Of a DNA stretch of 60,113 nucleotides, positions 47,325 through 54,836 are shown one piece after another. The notes under the pieces were generated by a model. The model was not told where the DNA came from. It worked only from the letters and a program-made list of their open reading frames with translations, and searched no databases. Position 1 is the first letter of the stretch. Every line of letters starts with the position of its first letter. The stretch lies in the IMG/VR virus record IMGVR_UViG_3300042466_000580, positions 1 through 60,113 of that record; one strand, given 5' to 3'. The position numbers were made by a program, and so were the translations under genes. Origin of the DNA: a virus.

Positions 47325-48015
47325 CGGCCACCTCCTCTTCCTTGGGGAGAAGGGCACCAAACTGACGGCGAAGTTTGGCAATCTCGTCAGCCGTCAGGTC
47401 ACCTGTCTCAGCCAGCGACTCGGCCTGGGCGAACACCTTGGCAAGCTCGGCGGGCAGCTTGGTCAGGGTCTTGCACTTGTTCTCAACCCGCTTGTACAGA
47501 TCGTTCTTCGCTGCCTTGGGTGCAGGGGCAGGAGCCTTCTCCTTGGCCACCTCGGCGTTGACTTGAGAGTGAGCTTCCTCGGCTTGCTCCAAGTCTTCGG
47601 CACCAACGCTCCAGCCACCGGCAAGCTGGAGGAACAACTGCTTCTTCGTGTAGGTGCTGGCAGCCTCAAGGGACTGGTTGTCCTCACGCCTATTACCATT
47701 TTTGTCGATCATGTCCCGCATCGGGAGGACGCACGACACCCACTCGCCCGTCTTGTGAACGAGGCGACCGACCATCACCAACTCGGTGCCCATGTAGCCT
47801 GTCTGAAACAACGGCATGGGGAAGCCATGCTTGTTCAAGGCAGGGAGCAAGGCAACACAGATGTCACCAAGCGTCGAGTAATCAAACTTGCCGTACTCAT
47901 TACGGCCAGTCTTCTTGATCGGCTTGTACTCCATCTGGGCCAGAGCCAAGGCAGTTACTAGCTGCTTGGTTTCCGGGGATGAGGTTACGCCGCGAATGTA
48001 GTTGTCGATCTCCAT
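47314..48015 (-). CDS. erf: ERF-family ssDNA annealing protein
   Basis: 233 residues (AAGGAG upstream). YGKFDYSTLGDICVALLPAL, NKHGFPMPLFQTGYMGTELV, GRLVHKTGEWVSCVLPMRD and QSLEAASTYTKKQLFLQLAG match the ERF core, in which the 'GSA-TYA-RY' helix is a hallmark. The C-terminal about 90 residues are an acidic/basic linker and helix. It catalyses annealing of complementary single strands, working with the RecE-like exonuclease encoded next to it. Confidence 0.82.
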   Translation of the reverse strand: MEIDNYIRGVTSSPETKQLVTALALAQMEYKPIKKTGRNEYGKFDYSTLGDICVALLPALNKHGFPMPLFQTGYMGTELVMVGRLVHKTGEWVSCVLPMRDMIDKNGNRREDNQSLEAASTYTKKQLFLQLAGGWSVGAEDLEQAEEAHSQVNAEVAKEKAPAPAPKAAKNDLYKRVENKCKTLTKLPAELAKVFAQAESLAETGDLTADEIAKLRRQFGALLPKEEEVAGAV

Positions 48016-48032
48016 GTGTTACTCCTTTGTTA

Positions 48033-48995
48033 CTATTCGACCTGTGAAAAAACCCGATCCCCAAAACCAGGCATGGTCAATTCATTAACCTTGCCGTAAC
48101 CGTCCTCCATCCAATCGCCGGTTGCCCTGCGACGAGCGATGTCAGTGAGAAGCTCATCCAGCCTGCGGCGGGCCCAGTCCATGTAGGAGGGCGGCAGGGT
48201 GATGACCTGGGTCAGATATGGGGCGACGGTTTGCGTCACCACAAAGTGCATGGGGGGCTCGGCCAACCCGCTGACCACTGCCCCCTGTTCGTAGAGGGCC
48301 GCACTGATTCCGTACCCGTAAGTCCTTACGGATCGGGCCCAGTCCTTGAGAATGTTCTTCTCAGAGGTGGTCTTGTAGTCCCCCAACTGTCCGCTGTTGC
48401 AGATGAAGTCAGGGCGGCAGCGGGCCATGACCCCAGCCGTGGACTCCCACCGGATTGAGGCTTCCCTATGGAGGATGTCTTCCTCAAGCTCGACTGCCTT
48501 GGGGTTCAGGCCAAAGCGGTCCTGCATCTTCCCAAGAATTTCCCCCATCTCGGGGGACAGGATGATCGCGTCCGAAGCTAGGGTGGCAAGCCACTCCTTG
48601 GTTGCCTTTTTTGTGGACAACCCCCCACTTGCGGTACAATGTTCTTCAGGGGCAGTGACCGCCCGCTCCGAGAACTGGTCGTAACCAATCTCCCTGAGCG
48701 TGTGCCAAGCACTTCCTAGCTGGAGGGCTGCCGACTTGGAGTCGGAACCCCACCCCATCTCCACGTTGTCATGGAAGACCGTGGCTGACTCTGCCAGACG
48801 AATCTGGGTGGAGCCAAGGTGAACCAGATCACCGTGATAGGTGGTGATCGGCTCGTCATAGAGAACTGAAAAGCGGGCGACGAGAGTCGAACTCGCAACA
48901 TCTAGCTTGGGAAGATAGTCACCGCCTGAATTGGGGGAAAAGTTTTTGACTTCCCCAAAAGTGGTGCCATCTTCCTCCTTACTGGAGGTAGTCAT
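48033..48995 (-). CDS. RecE-like PD-(D/E)xK exonuclease
   Basis: 320 residues. GSAWHTL near residue 97, then ARCRPDFI (Asp196) and GQLGDYKTTSEKN (Asp206, Lys208) with the later TYGYGISAALYEQG give the layout of the phage exonuclease VIII/DUF3799 group. It would resect double-stranded ends for the ERF annealing protein. The ATG at 48995 shares the tetranucleotide CATG with the start of the divergent integrase. The first about 30 residues also carry the ribosome site of that gene on the other strand. Confidence 0.75.
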   Translation of the reverse strand: MTTSSKEEDGTTFGEVKNFSPNSGGDYLPKLDVASSTLVARFSVLYDEPITTYHGDLVHLGSTQIRLAESATVFHDNVEMGWGSDSKSAALQLGSAWHTLREIGYDQFSERAVTAPEEHCTASGGLSTKKATKEWLATLASDAIILSPEMGEILGKMQDRFGLNPKAVELEEDILHREASIRWESTAGVMARCRPDFICNSGQLGDYKTTSEKNILKDWARSVRTYGYGISAALYEQGAVVSGLAEPPMHFVVTQTVAPYLTQVITLPPSYMDWARRRLDELLTDIARRRATGDWMEDGYGKVNELTMPGFGDRVFSQVE

Positions 48996-49851
48996 GGGCT
49001 CTCAAAAGTCCTTTCTTGAAGTGGCGAAACAACACGCAGCCGTCAATGGAGTCGGCAAGGAATACCGGGACCACCTCTTGCGGACGGCGAGAAAGCTGTC
49101 GGCAGCCGGAATAGATTCCGTGGCTACGGTCAATGCTGATCGCATCAACAAACTCCTCGACTCCGTTCAAGGCTCGCCCTCAACAGTGGCCGCGAATCGA
49201 AGGATGGTTTGCACCTTGATTCGTGCCGCCGTGGGGCAACGTGCTGGAAAGATAATCGACGGCATCCGAAGGGTCAAGTGTTCGGTTCCGCCTCCAGTGG
49301 CATGGTCGGAAAAAGAATTGGAGAAGCTGTTGGCGGCTGCCGATGGCATGAAGAGAACACTTTCTTCAGGTTGCCCAGCCTCCCTGTTTTTCCGCGCTTG
49401 GATTCTGACCGGCTACTACACCGGGCTAAGATTTTCGGATCAGTTAAACCTGAAGGTGAATCAGCTTCGCGGCGACCGGCTGCACCATGTCATCAGCAAG
49501 ACATCGCAGCCGTTCACAAAGGTTCTCAGTCAGGAGGTGGTGGCTCTCCTGAGGCAACTGGCAGACCACCCCGCCAACAAGGACGGCAAGACGTTCTTCT
49601 CATGGGCACTGAAGGAACACTGGCTGCGGGTCTGGTTCCGCCGACTGTGCAAGCAGGCTGGGCTGGAGGGCACACCCAAGTGGCTGAGAAGGAGCGGGGC
49701 CACAGCTTGCGAGGCTCAGAGTCCGGGGTCAGCCAGCCGCTATCTCGCGCACCGCTCCCCGGAATTGGCCCTCAAATACTACGTTGATGCCAGCTTGCTG
49801 CCGGATGCCATGCCCACCCCGCCACGGCTACAGCACAAACGGGTTTCCTAG
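48994..49851 (+). CDS. int: tyrosine recombinase/integrase
   Basis: 285 residues from the ATG at 48994 (GGAGG 5 bases upstream); a TTG at 48931 is less likely. An N-terminal SAM-like core-binding domain (about 20-95) is followed by catalytic residues Arg146 (GYYTGLRFSD), Lys169 (ISKTSQP), Arg232 (KWLRRSGAT), His253 (YLAHRSPELA) and Tyr262/263 (ALKYYVD). The usual first His of the H-x-x-R box is Lys229. Likely integrase of a temperate phage, or a dimer resolvase. The 3' end overlaps the convergent internal-virion gene by 24 bases. Confidence 0.85.
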   Translation: MGSQKSFLEVAKQHAAVNGVGKEYRDHLLRTARKLSAAGIDSVATVNADRINKLLDSVQGSPSTVAANRRMVCTLIRAAVGQRAGKIIDGIRRVKCSVPPPVAWSEKELEKLLAAADGMKRTLSSGCPASLFFRAWILTGYYTGLRFSDQLNLKVNQLRGDRLHHVISKTSQPFTKVLSQEVVALLRQLADHPANKDGKTFFSWALKEHWLRVWFRRLCKQAGLEGTPKWLRRSGATACEAQSPGSASRYLAHRSPELALKYYVDASLLPDAMPTPPRLQHKRVS

Positions 49852-52800
49852 ATCGCCAACTGCCTGAGCCTGAGCTTTCTTCGCCGCCCTGGCTTCCTTC
49901 CGCATCTGGCGGTCGAGCCGGTAGAGGAGAACGTCATCGGGGTTGGCGTATGGCAGCATCTCTTCAGGAATGTAGCGGGACTCAAATTTCTTGATTGCTG
50001 GGGAATCAGAGAGCATATCGGTCAGTTCACGGCTGGCATCCATGCGGGCCGCATCTTCGCTGATGTTCGTGATCTTGCTGCCGGTCAACATATTGAAGGC
50101 ATTCTGGCCCAGCCGCGCCGACAGGTTGGGCACCCGCTCATCGTCCATGAGTCGGTTCGTAAGCTGAAGCACTCGCGGGGCATGGGGCACGAAGTCGAGC
50201 AGCATATTGCTGCCCTTCAACAGGTAGTCCGGTGTGCTGTATGGGTCCACGCCAGCCGCCCGCCCCAGCTTTTGGATCGTGGGCTCAAACTCATTCAGCG
50301 ATTTACCAGTGTGGAGGTTCCGGCCAGACAGTAACTCCACCCCGTCGCGGATGATCGGGTGCATTAGCTGACTGGTAGTATCAAGGAACGTGTTATATGC
50401 ACTGTCCCCGTACTTCACGCTACCATCAAGCCCCTGCTTGATGTTGAACATATTGATAAGACTGCGACCGGGAACGTCGATGCTGTTCAAGAAGCTGTTG
50501 ACACCCGGCGTTTCCGGTGCCAGTGCGTCAATCACACTGCCCAGCCCGGGGACACCACGCAATCCCTCCAGGCTGAACCCTACGCTCTCCTTGATTTGCT
50601 TGGGCGTATAGGAATCATCGGGGTTGTCAGCGTCAGTCTGATTAACAACGGCATCGGGTGCCCGCAGTGCTATGTTTGTGTAAGCACCACCCGGTCGGTT
50701 CCATATCTTCTGTGCTACATATGCACCAATTCTGGAATTGTAACTCCAGAAGGGCACGAAGCTCTTAATGAACCCCTTCTCAAACCTTGTTAGTGAACCG
50801 TAGTCCACCTGAGCCGCCATGATTCTGCGACTCGCCTCTGGCACACTGACCCCTTGAAACATTAAACCGGCGTAACCCCCAACCCGATTGATCGTGTCGG
50901 TAGTGTCACCAAGTTTGGCACCCCACCTCAACAGCGGGTCAGTGAGTTGGCGATCAGCGATGTAGTCAGAGAAGTTCTCGCCACCGAATGGGTTGATCGC
51001 CCCAGCAAACCTTCTGAGAGGGTCTGTGTATGACCTGAGTCCACCTCTATAGAACTCGGAGTAGGCGGCATTGTTCGGGCTGAGAGGGGTTCTGCCGCTC
51101 AGTGCATCACCGACTTGATAGCCAACGGTGGTGACAGGGCTGGCACCAGGGAGGACGGCATCGCGGATCGACTCGCCTGTCTGGCTGCCGGTCCATCGGG
51201 AACCAACGTCTTCGATCCTGCGGCCACCAAGAATCCCAGAGGCACCCAGGTCATCGCGGAACGCTGCGATGGCAGCATCCATGTTGGTTTCAGCCAGCGT
51301 TTTGTAGCGGGGCATCTGGGCGACGAGTGGACCCAGCCGGTCGGTCTGCCCCTGGAGCAAATACTTGGCGGCGGCATACCCGTTCCGCAGATCGTTGACG
51401 TTGCCCACCTCAATGGTGTTGCTGATCGCACCTGAGAACCAGTCACGCGCAAAACGGGCAGGCCATGTGAGGATGCTCGACTTCCACATATTGGTCAGAT
51501 CGTCCATGAATTTCCCAAGGACACCCTGCACTTCGGGCATCGCGTAGTAGTCGGAAATCCTGTTGAATCGGTCAACGATTCTCTGGTCGATTGACACGTT
51601 GGCGAGATCGGCAGCGGTGAGTGTCTGCCCCGTCCCGGCCAGTCGAGCATTGATGCGGTCGAGGATTTGCTGTTGAGCCCCCTGCAACACACCATTGGTA
51701 TTGGTGGTGCGAAGGTCGAGGTCTGTCAGCGTCCGCAGCATGGAGTCATGGCTACCACCCGGGACTTGCAGATAGTTCTCAAGGTTGGCCGATGACCCCA
51801 GAGCGTCATAGAGAACCCGCGACCTACCGATGGCCCGCTCTCTGCCACGCACATACCGGCTGGCATCCTCTAGGAAGTGCCTGTCGAACAGTCCTCGACC
51901 AGACTCCAGAGCTTGGGGGCTCATGGACCGGATGTCCCTGGCCAGCTTGGTCGCCTGGGCCCGCGTGTAGGCAGGGCCAGCACCCACTCGGGAATTGACT
52001 GTCTGAAGAATGTGGTCGGCAGCAATGGCATCGTTGGCCGCGCCGGTGACCGCAGCATCTCGGGACAGTTCATTGATGGTCTGGGTGCCACCCGGAACTT
52101 GGTAGGCCGAATCTCTCGCAAGCTGGTCGCCGGTCATTACAGACCAGTCTTTGCCCGCCTTGCCGCCCATGTTGGGTGCGTTGCGTCCAAACACACCATC
52201 GTCCACACCACGGGGGAAATACTTTGTTCCGTAGGGATCGTTCAGTTCTGCGGAACCAATGCCAGCTTCCCGGCTGCGGGTGATGTAATCGTCGGCTGTC
52301 TGCCGCCACTGGGTAACGAAGTCATCTAGGTTGTTGCTGGTGACGAGTGCTTGGTCGGCAGCGTTGGCTGTTCCCTCAATGACGTTGCGGACGGCAGTCG
52401 AAACCTGGGGGTCACCGAATGCGGCGGGCGAACGCTCTGCCAACTCCCGGGCCATGCGAGTTGTCCACCGGGAAGCTGCCTCGGTGGCCGCTCTGTCAGA
52501 TCGGACAAGACTCTTAGAGAGGATTTGCTGCCCCTCTTCAGTCGCACCCTGCACGTTGTCGCCAAAGATATTGCTGGCAGACACTCCATAGCGACCAAGT
52601 TTCGACCACCGCAGTGCCTGACCAGCCCGGTCAAACAGGGCAGCGGACCCAGCACCTAGAGCCCTGCCGCCAAAGGCATCGGGAATCTGGGCACCCACCG
52701 GGCCACCAAGAACCTTAGGCAGCCACAACCCCACATCGTTGTAGAGCCGGTCGTTTGCCACATCCGCATAGCCCATGCGGTGGTTCTTCTGGAGCCACTG

Positions 52801-53466
52801 TTCGATACCCTCTCGGGCTGCGTCTGGGTTGGCCTGGGCCTCGACCAGTTCTCTGAGCGTGGTGTTCCTGCCTGCCGTGCGACTGCCGACAATCGGGCGG
52901 GACAACAGGTCATCATCGGTCAGGTCTGCGATGCCCTTGCCGAAGTTGTCATGCAGGGAGCGGGTGGCGTTACGGGCGTAACCCATGTCGCCAAGCCGGT
53001 CGATGTCCCTGGCACCACGGGCAACGTCATCGACAAGATTGCGACCGGCAACTCGGGTCACATCGTCTGCGATACCAGCCGCCCTGGCCGCGAGCGTAGC
53101 CTTGCTGGCAGCACCCGCACCAAAGGAAACAAGATTCAGGGGGTCAGTCCCAGCGTCGAAAGCGAACTCTGCGATTGGCCTGCCCCAGCCACCCCAGGCA
53201 TCCTCGCTCGGACGAATGCCATAGGCATCCATCGTTTCGCCAGTCTCTGATCCAGAGAACAGGGGCCGTCCCATCAAGAGGTCATTCTTGAGGGAGTTGG
53301 CCCCGTTCAGCAACCCAAGCAGCTTGCTTGAGGTGGGGCGGGTTCCGCGAGTCAGACCCTCCAGTGCCTCATCCCGCTGCCATGCGGGGAGGTCTGCCAG
53401 TGCAGGCGTGTCATCTGCTATTGGCAAAAACGGATTGCTGTCGAGGAGCGGGTTGCGCCATGCCAT
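49828..53466 (-). CDS. giant internal virion / DNA-ejection protein candidate
   Basis: 1212 residues. Long helical, Ala/Arg/Asp-rich body (GAASKATLAARAAGIADDVT; DYITRSREAGIGSAELNDPY). Two aromatic membrane-interacting-type segments occur late: WKSSILTWPARFARDWFSGA and GFIKSFVPFWSYNSRIGAYV. Such 'FxPFWxYN' segments recur in giant ejection or polyvalent phage proteins. It is the last gene of the late operon, the position of podovirus internal core proteins. No lytic transglycosylase motif was recognised. Confidence 0.6.
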   Translation of the reverse strand: MAWRNPLLDSNPFLPIADDTPALADLPAWQRDEALEGLTRGTRPTSSKLLGLLNGANSLKNDLLMGRPLFSGSETGETMDAYGIRPSEDAWGGWGRPIAEFAFDAGTDPLNLVSFGAGAASKATLAARAAGIADDVTRVAGRNLVDDVARGARDIDRLGDMGYARNATRSLHDNFGKGIADLTDDDLLSRPIVGSRTAGRNTTLRELVEAQANPDAAREGIEQWLQKNHRMGYADVANDRLYNDVGLWLPKVLGGPVGAQIPDAFGGRALGAGSAALFDRAGQALRWSKLGRYGVSASNIFGDNVQGATEEGQQILSKSLVRSDRAATEAASRWTTRMARELAERSPAAFGDPQVSTAVRNVIEGTANAADQALVTSNNLDDFVTQWRQTADDYITRSREAGIGSAELNDPYGTKYFPRGVDDGVFGRNAPNMGGKAGKDWSVMTGDQLARDSAYQVPGGTQTINELSRDAAVTGAANDAIAADHILQTVNSRVGAGPAYTRAQATKLARDIRSMSPQALESGRGLFDRHFLEDASRYVRGRERAIGRSRVLYDALGSSANLENYLQVPGGSHDSMLRTLTDLDLRTTNTNGVLQGAQQQILDRINARLAGTGQTLTAADLANVSIDQRIVDRFNRISDYYAMPEVQGVLGKFMDDLTNMWKSSILTWPARFARDWFSGAISNTIEVGNVNDLRNGYAAAKYLLQGQTDRLGPLVAQMPRYKTLAETNMDAAIAAFRDDLGASGILGGRRIEDVGSRWTGSQTGESIRDAVLPGASPVTTVGYQVGDALSGRTPLSPNNAAYSEFYRGGLRSYTDPLRRFAGAINPFGGENFSDYIADRQLTDPLLRWGAKLGDTTDTINRVGGYAGLMFQGVSVPEASRRIMAAQVDYGSLTRFEKGFIKSFVPFWSYNSRIGAYVAQKIWNRPGGAYTNIALRAPDAVVNQTDADNPDDSYTPKQIKESVGFSLEGLRGVPGLGSVIDALAPETPGVNSFLNSIDVPGRSLINMFNIKQGLDGSVKYGDSAYNTFLDTTSQLMHPIIRDGVELLSGRNLHTGKSLNEFEPTIQKLGRAAGVDPYSTPDYLLKGSNMLLDFVPHAPRVLQLTNRLMDDERVPNLSARLGQNAFNMLTGSKITNISEDAARMDASRELTDMLSDSPAIKKFESRYIPEEMLPYANPDDVLLYRLDRQMRKEARAAKKAQAQAVGDLGNPFVL

Positions 53467-54833
53467 CAGTCAGCCCACGGGGTAAGGCCACGGATTGCGT
53501 TGCCAATGCCAAATCCAAGGTTGTCGCCAAACTGGGCATACGAAGCGTTCTTCCCAAAGATTCTCTGGAAGTGCTTCTGGTTATCCACCGTGTCGGGCAG
53601 GCCAGCATACTGCATGAACTGGGAATAGCTCATGTTGCCAGCCACCTGTTGGAGTTCAGACAACTCATCCGGGGAGAGCTTGTCCAGCCGCTTCGCCATG
53701 TCTCGGACGATGGGCTGGTAGTGGTTCTCCACTGCCTTCTTTGCTGCCGCCGCATCACCGTTGCTTCTCTGCATGTGCAGGGTTTCAATGGCAGTTTTGC
53801 GTCCTTGCCCAGGAGGCATCGCGGCAATCTCCTTCATGCCCTTGTCCACAGACTCCAATGCTGTCGGAGGTACTGGCTTCTGGGAGGCGAGTTCACCCTT
53901 CGCCTTCTCGGAAGCATTGTGCTGATCGGTCATGTTGCGGGCGGCATAGAGGAAGCTCTGCCCGTAAATCTGTCCGTACATGGCAGCCTTCGCACTGGCA
54001 TCGGCTAGGTCGCCCCGTGCCGCACTGGCAGACACATCCTCCATAGCCATGATGTAGCCGCGAGGTACACCCATCTGCCGTGCAATGTTGTTCTGCTTGG
54101 CTTGGTTGTCCACGTTGATGCCGATCTGGGCAGCCTTCTGGGCATCCAGATGATCGGTCAATGCACGGGTGGCTACAGCCCTGGCCGAATGACCGCCATT
54201 AGTCTGGTCATAAGAAGCCGCCATGTCTGTGTACAGCGCAGGATTCTTGGCGATTTCATCCCGGTAGCGATTAGCTTGCTGCTTCAGAAACATCTTCCTG
54301 CGGTAGTCATCGGGCACGCCCATGCCATTGGTTCGTGGCTGCGGCGCACCTTCCCCTGTCTTGACCCACCCGCCACCGTAGTCTCGGTAGCCAGCCGCCA
54401 GCATCTCTTCCCTTGTTGCCGTCTTGGGATCGACCGTGGGAAGGGGAGGGGGGGGTGGTGCCGATGGCTGCGGGGGAGCCGGGGCAGGCTGCGGATCACC
54501 ACCACCAATTCCATTGAGTACAGTGCCAAGCCCATAGCCGCCAGCCGCCACTGCGGCAGCGATCTGAGCCGCCCTCTGCCAGCCACTCACGCCAGGAGCC
54601 CGGGGTGTTGGCGTTGGAGGGGCTGTCGGCCCGGGGAGATTTCTAGTCGGGGGAGGCGACGGCAGGTTGCGGCCAGTGGGAGTAGGCGCAGCAGGGGTAG
54701 GGGCTGCGGGAGTAGGTGGCACAACGCCGGGGCGACCGGCTGGAGTTCCGGGGCCAGGGAACGGTGACGGCGACACAGCACCATTGGCGAGATCGTTAAG
54801 CCACTTGATTCCATTTCTGATCGTTCGGCTCAT
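53466..54833 (-). CDS. internal virion protein candidate with Pro-rich N terminus
   Basis: 455 residues. Starts SRTIRNGIKWLNDLA, then a Pro/Ala-rich disordered region to about 110 (PTPAAPTPAAPTP), a short hydrophobic stretch (AAQIAAAVAAGGYGLGTVLN), a further Pro cluster, then a helical, Gln/Ala-rich C-terminal two thirds (NQAKQNNIARQMGVPRGYIM; QSFLYAARNMTDQHNASEK). The same plan and first six residues occur in the next gene upstream. Probably part of the ejected inner core. Confidence 0.55.
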   Translation of the reverse strand: MSRTIRNGIKWLNDLANGAVSPSPFPGPGTPAGRPGVVPPTPAAPTPAAPTPTGRNLPSPPPTRNLPGPTAPPTPTPRAPGVSGWQRAAQIAAAVAAGGYGLGTVLNGIGGGDPQPAPAPPQPSAPPPPPLPTVDPKTATREEMLAAGYRDYGGGWVKTGEGAPQPRTNGMGVPDDYRRKMFLKQQANRYRDEIAKNPALYTDMAASYDQTNGGHSARAVATRALTDHLDAQKAAQIGINVDNQAKQNNIARQMGVPRGYIMAMEDVSASAARGDLADASAKAAMYGQIYGQSFLYAARNMTDQHNASEKAKGELASQKPVPPTALESVDKGMKEIAAMPPGQGRKTAIETLHMQRSNGDAAAAKKAVENHYQPIVRDMAKRLDKLSPDELSELQQVAGNMSYSQFMQYAGLPDTVDNQKHFQRIFGKNASYAQFGDNLGFGIGNAIRGLTPWAD

Positions 54834-54836
54834 GCG

